Assembly (NCBI GenBank): GCA_963662175.1
Contig: OY759223.1
Location: 7,101,549 to 7,165,548 of the forward strand
DNA: 64,000 bases
Direction: 5' to 3'
DNA from: Aradus depressus
Taxonomy: Eukaryota > Arthropoda > Insecta > Hemiptera > Aradidae
Below are positions 19,506 through 30,185 of the stretch, in pieces (positions within the stretch are counted from its first letter, which is position 1; the number at the start of each line of letters is the position of its first letter). Position numbers and translations under genes: made by a program. Below the pieces are notes generated by a model. It searched no databases and was not told where the DNA came from. It saw only the letters and a list, made by a program, of their open reading frames with translations.

Positions 19506-20035
19506 CTGAAACACGGTCGCAATTAACAAAAATTAGTTATATGTATATATACATATATATATATATGGTAATAACTAAAAATATTTATGATACATAAGAG
19601 GTATTTATGAGTCAGGGCCGTACGCAAGAGTGGTTACCCCCTTGAGAATAAACTAGAATGAAAATGAAAAATAATCTTTGCTCTGGGACATACATCCCCT
19701 AAGAATAACAACGCAAGAAATAAATAAAAAAATACAGTAACCAACCAATTGAGACCGAATAAATAAAAAGTAGTCGGTGAATCACCGGCTATGTACTTCC
19801 CCAGCAAGAAACAATCTATTCCGTTTTCGCTCTCCCTCCAAAGCCAAATGACTGTTTAAGCTCAAACTCAACATTTGACTTATATAGTTGCTTCTGAATC
19901 CTCATACTAAATTCTGTGTCGATACATTCATTACATCGGCAGTTATTAAAGTTTTCGTGTTACGCCGCTCCCCTAGTCCCCGCTTTTCTTTGCTCGATTT
20001 GAGTCACTTCATTAGAGGATTTTGGTTCACATATA

Positions 20036-20280
20036 TTACTTATTTACAGGATTTTCTTCAGGGACACCTTTACCGGATCGGAGTAGCGGATAACCCCTAG
20101 TGCGTCCTCTGCGAGAGAGAGCAGCACATGACAGCGCAGCATCTTGACGTGTGCCCTGCTCTCCAGGATGTCAGAAATGTTAATAGAGGAGACTGCACTA
20201 CGACGAAAAAATCTGCTAGGAGACATATGGCGGAAAATACAAGCGTATCGGCGTAGGGGAAAAAAAAAAAAAAAAAAAAA
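20036..20280 (+). pseudogene. LINE ORF2 3' fragment with A-tail and TSD
   Basis: A 245-bp insertion ends in 21 A residues (20260-20280). It is flanked by gttcacatata (20025-20035) and gtttacatata (20281-20291), a target duplication with one change. The plus frame reads GHLYRIGVADNP, a stop, then CVLCE...HMTAQHLDVCPAL, the CCHC-like C-terminal motif of jockey/R1-type LINEs. Severely 5'-truncated and inactive. Confidence 0.85.
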
Positions 20281-20442
20281 GTTTACATATAAAATTCCGT
20301 GACGATATATTCATTCTATCGGGAATTATCCTCTTCATACACACATACACACACACAGACAAACTGACATTTTTTTTTTCTTATTTGGAACCAAGAAGTC
20401 GGAAAATAGGTGTCGTCGATCGAGGGTTCTGGATTCACATAT

Positions 20443-21288
20443 AATTTTTTTTTTTTTTTTTTAATTTTTTTTTGCTGTAAGACTAATTGTAGTCCTATAA
20501 AGCCGGAGCGAGTATGTAGTAGTCTATTTGTCTTCTTATTACAATTCTGTTTTTGATTTGGTAATAAATTTAAAGAGTTTGTTAACGTTTTCCATTTTAT
20601 TAATGTTAGCTATTGTTTGAAGAAATGTGTTTTCGTTGGATAGTAGCGTCTCATGTTGTCTCTGGTTGTCGTACTTTTTGCACTTAGTGAAAATGTGGAC
20701 TACGTCCTCATTCTCATCGCAGTGTTCACAGTTGGGGGATGGTTTTATTTTGATTAAATGTAAGTATTTGTTGGTTCTGGAATGTCCGGTTCTCAGTCAT
20801 GTCAAGTATATGACCTGTTTAGTCGTCAGTGTCTTACTGTGTGGGTGGAACCATGGCTTTGTCGTTATTGTCTTCTGTACTCTGTAGTGGTATTGTCCTT
20901 TGGTTTGGGATATGTCAGTATAGTTGGTTTGCCATTCCGTTAGTGTCTGGTGTTTTATGATGGAAATGGTGTCTTCTAAGGTCAAGTCGATTCTGAGTGT
21001 CACTGTGTCCTTTTCCGTTCCTCGCTTGGCTAGGTGGTCAGCTCTGTCGTTGTCATTCAAATTGATGTGTCCAGGAATCCATTGAATGTAGTAGCTCTTA
21101 TCTGATGTTATGATGTGGTAAGATTTTTTCTGTTAGGTTAGTATCTGTTTGGGGATCGAAGATACCTATCCCCGTCCCCTCTGTTGTTATTGAAGCATCT
21201 GTGAAGAGTTTGTGACATTTATCGTAAAGAGTGTTAATCATTTCTATTGTGTTGGCTTTCAGGATTGTGGGGTCTAAGTGGTTTCTGG
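20443..21288 (-). pseudogene. LINE 3' fragment with RNase H remnant, minus strand
   Basis: On the minus strand, FTDASITTEG (about 21210) and WIPGHINLNDNDRADHLAKR (about 21090-21030) are RNase H motifs, with about 70 residues lost between them. Farther on, PNCEHCDENEDVVHIFTKC (about 20730) is the C-terminal cysteine/histidine motif of LINE ORF2. At least two frameshifts separate these pieces. The poly-T at 20443-20472 is the A-tail read on the plus strand. It interrupts a B-family repeat. This is a different LINE family from the 20036-20280 fragment. RNase H places it near the I/R1/LOA groups. Confidence 0.8.
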
Positions 21289-21500
21289 ATGTGTCGATCC
21301 ATTCATTTTATCGGGAGTTATCGTGTTCACAGATACATAACACTTATTTTTTTTCCATTTTTGAAATCAAGAGGTCGGGAAAACATGAAATTCCATTGAA
21401 AATTTCGTATCGAATTTTTGACCGACTACATAACTTCCCCCCTATACTTCGCATTGGCTGAGGAAGTAAAATAAATAAAGAGATGTAGTATTTGAATTAC

Positions 21501-21672
21501 CAACTTGGAGGTTGATGAGTTTGAGAATGGTGCCGTCAGGGTAGAGATCCTCCCAGAACTCAGATCCAGGAGTCATGGGGAAGAGAGCGCGGTTCTTGGT
21601 CCAGTTGTAGCCAACCTTCCCTCTACCTCGGGGCTTGTTCTCTGTCAGACACCTGATAGTCAGGTTGGAACC
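21501..21672 (-). CDS. Adhesion GPCR, exon f: most of Ig domain 2
   Basis: This exon encodes 57 residues plus one base. The minus-strand acceptor is atgtttag|GGTTCC and the donor CAAGTTG|gtaatt. Residues 1-8 (GSNLTIRC) give the first Ig cysteine, W24 (GYNWTKN) the core tryptophan and DGTILKLINLQ (46-56) the strand before the second cysteine, which is in exon g. Sequons NLT and NWT fit an extracellular domain. Exon e ends in phase 0 and reads through cleanly (LNK|GSN). With the donor chosen the exon ends in phase 1, but exon g begins in phase 0. A GT four bases earlier (ending at 21505) would restore the frame as LINLQ|KGATYTC. Confidence 0.83.
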
Positions 21673-21787
21673 CTAAACATTCACAATGAACATGTCTTGA
21701 AAATATATATCCATCACAGGACTATATTATATCAGGCATGCTCACAGATAACTCTCTCTCTGTCATTCATTTTTACAAGTATTTCTG

Positions 21788-21818
<31 letters not shown>

Positions 21819-21850
21819 GCAATTTATATAAGTACAATATATACATAATA

Positions 21851-22408
21851 CACTGGGCCCTCATTATCCGCGGGGGATACATCCCAACTTTATTTCGCGG
21901 ATATTAAATCCGCGGATAAAAATTCAACTCCTAAAGTTAAACAGACCATAGCCTAAGATGGACTGGATAAACGAGAGAATAAATTATTGTAAGTACAACA
22001 TAATGTGTATGTATATTATTCAAAAAACTGCAAAATACTTGTGTAACAAATTAATGTTTAAGAAACTTTACAGAAAATGTGAACATTAATTTACTTCTTT
22101 CGTAAAAAAAGTTGTAATTTTATGTACAACAGTAGGGAACTGTTTTCGCAAACTTTGTATAAACTGTTCTCGGAATGTTACATGTGCAAACACCCAGTGG
22201 CCCTCAGAGTTCGGCAGTGGAGCTCGCTCTTGTTTATTTTTACTTGTATGAATAGAAGTATGTACATACATAAACACTATTTCTACATTTATGTCATCTC
22301 GCAGATATTAAGGTAGGGACTAGCAGATAATGCGGGAAGGTAGTTATTCATCGCTTCGCGGATAAAAAGTTCGCGGACACTGAGTCCGCGGATAATGAGA
22401 GTCCAGAG
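21851..22408. mobile_element. Tigger/pogo-like MITE with 'TCATTATCCGCGG' ends
   Basis: The left end CACTGGGCCCTCATTATCCG follows TA. The right end near 22385-22408 is the inverse (gcggataatgagagtccag). Several cgcgg and 'gcggata' motifs lie near both ends, as in pogo-type MITEs. No transposase remains. Confidence 0.6.
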
Positions 22409-22674
22409 CAAATAAGTGGACAAAAAAAAAATATATATATATAACAATGTCACTTGATGTGAAAAGCCACTCAGTTGACATTCCCTCGACGGTTGTCAGG
22501 ATGGGAATGAGAGGAAAGTTCTGGTGCGTTGGGATTTGAATAGCAAGAAAAATTTATGTGGAATTATTGGAATCGGGATTGGAATAATTCATTGACAGTG
22601 GGAATATTGAGATCTCTGTGTAGGACTTTATTGGTGACATAGAAAGGAGCATTGACAATTCGTCGGAAGAGTTT

Positions 22675-22880
22675 GACTCATGCCCGGGCTTTAACTACAA
22701 GGTCATATCGCCTACAACCAAAGTCTTTAACGAGTACTTGACATTGTACATACTCGGGACCATCGCTTACCGAAGGACGGCGAGCTTAAGTTTATTTTAC
22801 CTCCCAGATAAAATAAACTAAGGGTCTCGGCCGGATCTTGAGCTCAGTAAGCAAGCACGCATACCACTGAGCAAGCCGTC
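22675..22880 (-). repeat. SINE copy, minus orientation
   Basis: Runs from gactcatgcccgggctttaac to the tRNA-like head (inverse of agctcagtggtatgcgtgc). It forms a head-to-head pair with the next copy. Confidence 0.75.
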
Positions 22881-23096
22881 CTTTGAATGGGACAATAAAC
22901 GATGCTCCCGGGCCTGTACGATGTCAGGTACTCGTTAAAGAGCCCTACCCTAGATGAATTAAAATTTAGGATAGACAAAATTTAAAACTCCCATTGTAGA
23001 GTCGGGCTCATGTCCACTAGTGTGACGAAAGAGCGCTCTGGTAGTAGGCGATATGACCTAGTTGTTAAAGCCCGGGCATGTGTCACAATAACTAAC
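22881..23096 (+). repeat. SINE copy, plus orientation, missing its head
   Basis: Body and tail, from gggacaataaacgatgctcc to gcccgggcatgtgtcacaata. With 22675-22880 it makes an inverted pair. Confidence 0.75.
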
Positions 23097-23104
23097 TATA
23101 TTGT

Positions 23105-23345
23105 GACCCGTGGAAGGGACATGATAACGTCCCGAATATTCTTCGTGAAAAAGAAACTTCCGGAATAGTTATAAAAAATTATTTTCTTAACTTTAATTAA
23201 ATTTTAAAATGTATCTACTGTTTTTATTATATAGGTACTATATCTACTGTATAATATTATTATTTTTATACTCATAAAGTATTTATTTATTCATTTCATT
23301 TTATTTTTTAGTTGTATCGTTAATTCTAATCTATGTGACACTGGA
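23105..23345. repeat. E-family repeat, copy 1
   Basis: Aligns loosely with 27890-28135: gaacgt-cccgaa, acttccg, then cttaattttattaaatt, tatactcata and ttcattttattttt in the same order. Non-coding, AT-rich. Confidence 0.5.
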
Positions 23346-23475
23346 AAAACAAGAAATTACATTTCATTTTTCGAAACAGGGGGTAGGAAAACACGAAATT
23401 CTGTTGAAAACTCAGCATCGTAAATCTAACCAAAAACATAACTTCCAGTATGCTTCGAATAGATGGGGAAGTAAT
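23345..23475. repeat. B-family 3' end
   Basis: gaaacagggggtaggaaaacacgaaattc ... acataacttcc ... agatggggaagtaa: the family's terminal 110 bases. Confidence 0.6.
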
Positions 23476-23849
23476 AAATAATAAACCTAAAATTTTTTTC
23501 AGAATTAGAGTAATTAGGAAGCAAATCAGAATTTATTTCAGTAAAGTTGTCAATGTTCAACAGATGATCTCATCTACGATACTTTTTGCCTAGCAATTTT
23601 TCGGATTGAGTTAATAACGAGAAGCAATTTTCAATAGAACATTCTCCAACAAATGAAATCAATACTACTGTTATTAGACAACGTTCAAAGAAAGGTCTTA
23701 TAGCGATGTCACATTCTATATCGACAATGTATCGAAGGAAGGACAACATAATCCTGTTTTGATGGATGGGAAAGAAGATTTGGGTTGGCTCTCAAAGCAG
23801 ATATCTGCAGTATCATTATTATTGTATTTTTTTTAAGTCGGGGATAATT

Positions 23850-24400
23850 CAAATATTACATCTACAAGATATTCAAAGCATAGGGGAAGTTACATAAATA
23901 GAAGAATAGAAATTTGTTGTTGAGTTTTCACTAAAACATGTTTTATTACAAAAATTTAAAAAAAAAAAAAATCAACCGTTTGCGCTTATGTTCAATGTTT
24001 GTCATACATAGGGACTTCTAAATTCTTATACAAAATTTTGTGTCGATAAATTCATTACATCGGCTGTTATTAGGGTTTCTAAGTTGAGCCCCCTCCCCTG
24101 AACTCCCCCTTCCCTTCGGCCGATATCACTGAAATGTGACAGGTTGTGTCCTCATTTGGTTTTGACACCAAATATAAAATTTCATGTCGATACATTCATT
24201 ACATCGGCAGTTTTTGAGATTTTTAAGTAGAGCCTCGTCTCTGATCCCGCCCTTCCCATCTGCCGCTTCCTCTGAAAATTAATAAGTGTCTTCCTTATGG
24301 CGTTTTGAATTTACATATGAATATTCATGTCGATAGATTCATTCTATCGACAGTTATTACAGTTTTTGTGTTAGCCTTTCCCTTAATCCCCTAACCCTTG
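23850..24400 (+). repeat. B-family copy with several monomers
   Basis: Three internal blocks at about 24047, 24184 and 24330 (cgataaattcattacatcgg, cgatacattcattacatcgg, cgatagattcattctatcg) spaced about 140 bp apart. Confidence 0.7.
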
Positions 24401-24404
24401 GTGG

Positions 24405-24454
24405 GGTGAATAAAAATTTAGGGTAGACAAAATTTAGGACTCTCAGTAGAGTCG
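24405..24454 (+). repeat. SINE fragment left of an RTE-type LINE piece
   Basis: gaataaaaatttagggtag ... gactctcagtagagtcg is the middle of the SINE. It stops at agagtcg; the SINE continues after the LINE at about 24983. Confidence 0.65.
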
Positions 24455-24984
24455 ACAATGCTAACGAAACTGAGATAAGGAAGAGATTCTTTGCGGCAAA
24501 CAAGTGCTACTTTGGTCTCAGCAAGCACTTCAGAAGCAACCACATATCCAGGACTAAATTCGTTCTATATAAGACCCTTATTCGCCCAGTTCTTCTGTAT
24601 GGCTCAGAAACCTCGACAACTTCGAAAATAAGAGAACAGAACCTATTGGTGTTTGAAAGGAAGGTTCTGCGCAGAATATTTGGAGGAGTGCAAGTAGGCC
24701 ATGCATGGCGCAGACGGAACAAACAGGAGCTCTACGAACTATATAGAGAACCAGATGTCCTGAAAGTCATGATGACAGGATGGAAGCTGAGGAAATGCCG
24801 AAGAAGCTGCTAATGGAGCCCATTCATGGAGTAAGACGGAGTTGGGAGAGCTAAGCTGAGATGGGCGGATGGTGTGGCAGAAGATGCCTGAAACATATTT
24901 CGCATCAGGAACTATGCACAGGATCGAGACAATTGGCGGCTGTTGGTAGAGAAGACCAGGACCCGTCACCGGGTTGTAGCGCCA
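24455..24984 (+). pseudogene. RTE-type LINE ORF2 3' fragment
   Basis: The plus frame reads NETEIRKRFFAANKCYFGL, then TLIRPVLLYGSE, LLVFERKVLRRIFGG and ELYELYREPDVLKV, the conserved C-terminal region of RTE-like endonuclease-reverse transcriptases. Further on, LRWADGVAEDA and RNYAQDRDNWRLLVE match the end of the ORF. Stops and frame breaks (for example after RKCRRSC near 24812) show it is dead. Both flanks are SINE sequence from adjacent parts of the SINE. Confidence 0.85.
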
Positions 24985-25070
24985 TGTCCACTAGAGCGAT
25001 GCAAGAGCACTCTGGTAGTAGCCGATATGACCTAGTTGTTAAAAGCCCGGGCATGAGTCACAATAACTTG
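24983..25070 (+). repeat. SINE fragment right of the RTE piece
   Basis: catgtccactagagcgatgc ... agcccgggcatgagtcacaataact: the tail half of the SINE, picking up where 24454 left off with only a few bases missing. Confidence 0.65.
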
Positions 25071-25625
25071 GAGAAGTATGAAGGATGTCCCATCCCAAGT
25101 AAGAATGACAAGGCTATCTTGCAAACTTAGCCTATACCTAGCCCCTTCATTATCCATCCCAGTCCCCAAACTTCTCCACAGTCACTACACTTTTTATACC
25201 AAGTCTCCGGTTTTTTTTTTCAACTTGGACCAACTTTAATGGACTCATTTCAATATTAAATCTCTTTCTTTCCTTCCTTCCTCTTTGTGAACCATCCTTT
25301 TCTCTAATGTCGCCCTACTTTTGTTCCTGTTTCTTCAGCTCTTCGCATTGTTCAGACAAAGTTATATTGAAACTTCACTACTGAATGTTGAAGTAGAATA
25401 AATGATCCATTTATTGAATTATTTGACTCAGTTTTCACTCAATATAAAGTTCAATAGCTTTTATATTTCCAGAAAATGGAAAACAACATTTCTTAGATAT
25501 GAAAAGTCTAGAAAGATAATCAAATTTTATTACAAAAAAATATAAGTCGAAATGTCAACGGATACAAGTGAAGTTTTAATAAAAAAGGAGTTCAATATAT
25601 AAATGTCATTAATAGTAAATCTTAT
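25071..25625. other. Intronic stretch, no feature recognised
   Basis: AT-rich, no ORF of interest, no repeat identified. Confidence 0.4.
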
Positions 25626-25629
25626 CTCG

Positions 25630-25925
25630 GAATGAATTAAGTTTCCGCTCTCCCTCCAAAAACAATCGACCTTTAGGGCTAAAAATCAATAGTTGACTTA
25701 CATAGAGGCTTCTGAATCCTCACACTACAATTTGTTTCGATATATTCATTACAATAGCAGTTATTATAGTTTTTGTGTTAAGCCTCCCCCTAATCCCCTC
25801 CACCCATTTGGCTGAAAATCAATAGGTCAAATCCTTATGAGGTTCTGGATACACATATAAAATTTTTGTTTCGATACATTCATCCTATCGGGAGTTATGG
25901 TGATCGCATACATACAAATACACAA
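25630..25925 (+). repeat. B-family copy
   Basis: tttccgctctccctcc near 25648, then tcgatatattcattacaatagcag near 25736 and ttcgatacattcatcctatcggg near 25870. Confidence 0.65.
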
Positions 25926-26113
25926 TTTATTATATTATTTTGTACATAGTTTTTTTTGTGTACTCTACATTTTTCGCTGTCATTTATCTCATTTATTTAG
26001 TATTCCTTTAATTTTTAATTAATATTCTGTATATATTTATATTATTATTCATGTTTTCCTTTCTTATTACAATTATAATATAATAATTATAAATATAAAT
26101 TATAATATAATAT

Positions 26114-26120
<7 letters not shown>

Positions 26121-26150
<30 letters not shown>
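26121..26150. repeat. (TA)n/(GA)n microsatellite
   Basis: tatatatatag followed by about 13 GA units, ending directly at the start of a SINE. Confidence 0.95.
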
Positions 26151-26490
26151 GGCGCCGGTAGCTCAGTGGTATGCGTGCTTGCCTTCTGAGCTCAAGAACG
26201 TGTGTTCGAAACCCGACCGAGGCCCTTAGTTTATTTTATCTGGGAGGTAAAATAAACTTAGGCACGCCGTCCTTCGGATGCGACGTTTAGCAATGGTCCC
26301 TAGCCTCCAAGATGTCAGGTACTCGTTAAAGACCCCTACCCTAGAATAAAAATTTAGGGTAGACAAAATTTAGGATTCCCACAGTAGAGTCGGGCTCATG
26401 TCCACCAGAGTGACGAAAGAGCGCTCTGGTAGTAGGCGATATTACCTCGTAGTTAAAGCCCGGGCATGAGTCATAAAACCTAAACCTATA
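26150..26490 (+). repeat. Full-length tRNA-derived SINE, plus orientation
   Basis: The 5' end GGGCGCCGGTAGCTCAGTGG contains an A-box-like tRNA promoter, and gtGTTCGAAACCC the B box. A body with cgtccttcggatg and gcgctctggtagtaggcg follows. The tail is cataaaacctaaacctata. An inverted copy is inserted in this tail. RNA polymerase III transcription is inferred from the boxes, and mobilisation would need a LINE in trans. Confidence 0.88.
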
Positions 26491-26841
26491 GGTTAGGTTA
26501 GGTTAGGTTTTATGACTCATGCCCGGGCTTTAACTACGAGGTCATATCGCCTACTACCAGAGCGCTCTTTCGTCACTCTGGTGGACATGAGCCCGACTCT
26601 ACTGTGGGAGTCCTAAATTTTGCCTACCCTAAATTTTTATTCATCTAGGGTAGGGGTCTTTAACGAGTACCTGACATCGTACAGGCTCGGGACCATCGCT
26701 TAACGTCCCATCCGAAGGACGGCGTGCTTAAGTTTATTTTATCTCCCAGATAAAATAAACTAAGGGCCTCGGTCGGGCTACGAACCCACGACCTTGAGCT
26801 CAGAAGTCAAGCACGCTTACCACTGAGCTACCGGCGCCCTC
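26491..26841 (-). repeat. Full-length SINE inserted in the tail of the previous one
   Basis: A 351-bp minus-oriented copy from the tail (ggttaggttaggttaggtttt) to its 5' end (ggcgccctc). It is flanked by a perfect 12-bp duplication, cctaaacctata, at 26479-26490 and 26842-26853. The left copy of the duplication is the tail of the plus-oriented SINE. The two together make a palindrome of about 690 bp. Confidence 0.9.
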
Positions 26842-27289
26842 CCTAAACCTATATATAAGGAGTTTGGAGCCAGAGCGGACCAACTGGTTGAAACTGAACA
26901 GGAAGAAAATGGCAATTGAAAATTGAGTACATTTTGTTTATCTCCATAAATGGGCCCCAAATATTTATTTATATTTGAAATTTTAGAATAGTTTTGGACG
27001 AGTGATCCCTTTTTGTGTTCTATAAAGTTTCTATAAAGGCCGTATGATCCATTGTGACTTTGAAAATATATGCACAAAATACTTGTGGGCAAAACTTAAA
27101 GTGCTGCTATCTATCACTGAAGTGAAGAAACTAAGTGATCCACACTGGTTTTGAAAAAAGGGAACCTATGCCAACATTAGGATGGTAATAACTCATTTTC
27201 CAAAAAATTGTGGGTTGGTCCGCTCTGGTTCCAAACTCCTCATATATAATCAAATTTACCATTTACAAAAAAATTAAAAATTGAGTTAC

Positions 27290-27494
27290 CTTGTTGAGGG
27301 TGATACTGATGGGAGAGACGCTGACTCGAAGCGGCTGAACGACAGAGAGACGGAGCGAGCGACATTGCTGAACACTCCAGTCCACTGTCTGACAAGTGAA
27401 GAGACCTTCATCCGCAGGTTCAGCCTTCTGCACCCAGAGGAAACTGATCCGCTGATCACCACTCTCCTCTCGTCCTCCTTCTAGCGTCATCTTC
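27290..27494 (-). CDS. Adhesion GPCR, exon e: second half of Ig domain 1
   Basis: This exon encodes 68 residues after completing the split codon from exon d (AG|G). Borders are gttgcag|GAAGAT and AACAAG|gtaact. ISFLWVQKAEPADEGLFTC (residues 16-34) holds the D-x-G-x-F-x-C motif that ends an Ig fold and pairs with the cysteine in exon d. Residues 54-68 (QPLRVSVSPISITLNK) start the first strand of Ig domain 2. It ends in phase 0, matching exon f. Confidence 0.9.
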
Positions 27495-27616
27495 CTGCAA
27501 CAAACAGAGCACACGTTAAAAACAGTACATACGTAGTAGAATTCCGAACCCGGATTTCCGCTGAATTCCAATCCTGAAACTACGCATTAGTACATCGAAA
27601 ATCCTGGGATTTTTGG

Positions 27617-27770
27617 ATTAGTTATAGTGACTTAAGCCCGGGGTAACTACTACGAGGTCATAATAACCAGGTTAATTCGTTTAGGGTAGGGGTCTTTAAC
27701 AATTACCTGAAATCTTAGAGGCTCCTCCAAAAGATAAACCTCAGGGCCTCTCAAAACTGTAGATCTGCGA
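27617..27770 (-). repeat. SINE fragment, minus orientation, divergent
   Basis: gtgacttaagcccgggg, gggtaggggtctttaacaattacctg and a fading head region. Confidence 0.55.
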
Positions 27771-27884
27771 CTACCTCAGACAGTATCATTCATTTTATTA
27801 TTTTTATAATTGAATAAATTTATTTATTTTTTTATATATTATAGTTACATTGTTTTCTTTCTTTTTTCTATATCTCGCACATTG

Positions 27885-28135
27885 GGACCGGATGAAGTGA
27901 GGTAAGAACGTTCCGAAACATCGTTGGGATAGACACTTCCGAAGACTTTTTTGAAAAATAGTTAATTTATAGTCTTAATTTTTATTAAATTGAAAAATAT
28001 GTCTACATTTATAATAATTTTTTGTTTATACTCATATATTTTTAAATATTTATTTAATCAGTTTTTATTAATTTCATTTTACTTTTTTTTAATAGTTTTG
28101 TTATTACTACTAATCATAGATGTGTTAGACTCAAG
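27885..28135. repeat. E-family repeat, copy 2
   Basis: Loosely matches 23105-23345. It starts with a ccggatgaagtgagg ... ttccgaaac segment that resembles a degenerate hammerhead ribozyme core. Confidence 0.5.
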
Positions 28136-28354
28136 TAGTTATAAATCTAATTATAAGCTATCTTAATGTATAAATTCATTTGACGTATCCTATTACCATG
28201 TATTAGTTTAACGGAAATAAATTTATTATTAAATTAAATTATAATACAACCGACTTTTGAAGGTCATATGTTGTTTAAATTTTACGTCACCATTGGTCAT
28301 TCAAATTCTTGTACATGTTGTAAAACCCTTTTAGTCGTCATGAAGGATATTACT

Positions 28355-28715
28355 TTCCAGCTGTACGAAGTATAGGGGAAGTTATGTAATCAGTCAAAAA
28401 TTCGATGCTGAGTTTTCAACGGAATTTGATATTTTCCGACCTCCTGATTCCAAAAATTAAAAAAAAAAAAAAATTGTCTGTCTGTGAACACGATAACTGC
28501 CGATAGAATGAATGTATTGACATCAAATTTTATATGTGAATTCAGAACCCTCTAACGACGACACCTATTATAATTCAGCAAAATCGAACAAAGGGGAGGT
28601 GGCGATTAGGGGGGAGGCTTAACATAAAACCTCAAATAACTGCCGATAGAATGAATGTATCGACACAATCCTTTAAATGTGTGCCCAAAACCCTATAATT
28701 TTTAGTCCAGTCTCA
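28355..28715 (-). repeat. B-family copy, minus orientation
   Basis: Opens ccagctgtacgaagtatagg, then two inverse monomer blocks (gatagaatgaatgtattgac, gatagaatgaatgtatcgac). Confidence 0.7.
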
Positions 28716-29177
28716 ACTGAATACGAAGCAAAAAGATGTAACTATGATATTAAATTCCTCCGCCATCTCTTGCCAAAATTTTGTTTTACCATTTTTTTCT
28801 CCTTTTTGTCTTTGTAGAAATTGAGAAAAAAAAAAAAAAGTTGGTTAGTGTTGGCCTGGCTAAGGTCCAATATATTTTCCGCTCTCTGTAACCAGTCCCT
28901 TAATCTCAGCTCTCTACAACGGAGACTAATGATAACAGCATCCTTTCCCTTAGAAATATACCAACTTACTTCTTAACGTTATTTACATTTTTAATATACA
29001 ACATTTGTAACAGCTTTTTTATTTTTTATTTTTCATCTTATATATTGTCTAATGGAGTCTTGTTATAATAAATAAAGTCAAGGAACACTGGAGTTGGATA
29101 ACGTTGGAGGATTTCCATTGTAGGTGTTCTGTACAGGGTATGGAGGAGCCGATGGACCTTAGCCTATACGTTAAAGC

Positions 29178-29240
29178 AGTGGCGTCGCTATGGGGGTGCG
29201 GTGCAGGTGCATCGACCCCTGTCACCCGTGAAACTAAAAA
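29178..29240. repeat. Possible hAT-like element end
   Basis: cagtggcgtcgctatggggg resembles the CAGTGGCGTAGC-type termini of some hAT elements. No partner end or target duplication was found nearby. Confidence 0.25.
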
Positions 29241-29592
29241 TTATATAAAAATAGACAAAAATGTTTTTGTTTACACAACTCAGAGACAATAGGAATGCTA
29301 TCTTTACTTTGGACCAAAAGAAGAAGAACGCTGACCCAAGACAGCAGAGCAGATTTGGGAGAAGGGGAGAGAATTGGAGGCCTTTAAAAGATCTGGTAAC
29401 ATTGGAGTCCTGGACCTCAAGATGCCCTCCCATGCTGCTCCTCCGCCTCGACAAGTAAGACTCTAGTTGCATCTGTTTGCCTGCTTTCTCATAACTATGT
29501 AAATATCTATATTGTATGTAATGCCAAAGTAGTTTAGAATGTAACTAAAAACAAAGAAAGATTAAAGAACAATGATTGTCTACATATATATG

Positions 29593-30038
29593 TGTAACGG
29601 CTGCATCTGCCCAGCTATTATCTGTGCAAACTCTCTCGGGGACACCTGCTAAACTTCCCAGGGAACGGACTAGAGCGGACCTAAGCCTTCTTCGAAGATG
29701 GATTGGAATGCGCTAGCTCGTGGGAAACGTAGGTCCCCGAAGAGTGGGAGAGGAGCCATGGAGGGTTTTTGCTAGGGCAGAGGAGGGCAGTCTTGTCCTG
29801 GGACCGAAGAGAGCAGTCAGGTTATGCTAGGGGCACAGTTGCGACCTGGGGTGACCCTCTGCCCGGGAAAGTGTATTACTGCTTACACAAGTCATTCCAG
29901 CCAGTCTAGGTTTAAGTGATTCCATGTTTTATTCTAGATCTAAGTTGTCATCTGGGACTTTAATTATACATATTGATTGCTCATACCGTCTTTTTATTAC
30001 TTGAGAACCACCCATGGCAATCCCTAGGGCGGGTTACA
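29593..30038. repeat. Solo LTR, 446 bp, with 4-bp TSD
   Basis: The stretch begins TGTAACGG and ends GGGTTACA, the TG...CA borders of an LTR, and is flanked by TATG on both sides (29589-29592 and 30039-30042). It is GC-richer than its flanks. No internal coding region or second LTR is present, so it is best read as a solo LTR left by recombination between two LTRs. The length, 4-bp duplication and TGTAAC end fit Ty3/Gypsy. Confidence 0.8.
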
Positions 30039-30079
30039 TATGGTATGTTCTCTAGCCATACATAGAACTCTAGCTATAC

Positions 30080-30185
30080 ATGACATACATAGGGACTCCT
30101 AAATTTTATAATAAATTTTGTGTCGATACATTTCATATATCGACAGTTATTGGGGTTTTTGAGTTAAGCCCCTCAAATCCCGCTT
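30080..30185 (+). repeat. B-family fragment
   Basis: catacatagggactcctaaatt and tcgatacatttcatatatcgacag. Confidence 0.55.

Larger units (their letters stand above)
19771..21467 (+). repeat. Full-length B-family copy split by two LINE insertions
   Basis: The 5' end (gtcggtgaatcaccggctatg, TACTTCCCCAG) is at 19771-19803 and the 3' end (cttcccccctatacttcgc..., gaggaagta) at about 21435-21467. Family sequence resumes at 20281 after the first LINE and at 21289 after the second. Removing both leaves a copy of about 600 bp. Confidence 0.7.

Noticed and set aside
19267..19597. Three further open frames over 19.3-19.6 kb
   Set aside because: They overlap the HormR exon in other frames and owe their length to its GC-richness.
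21505..21831. Plus-strand ORF of 108 residues
   Set aside because: It is the antisense of the host Ig exon at 21501-21672.
26150..26230. Possible tRNA gene from gtagctcagtgg and gttcgaaacc boxes
   Set aside because: The same sequence recurs many times with a fixed 270-bp body and target duplications, so it is the head of a SINE. The acceptor stem does not close as in a true tRNA.
26470..26512. Telomere array
   Set aside because: Only a few pentamers, always at SINE tails; not an internal telomere tract.
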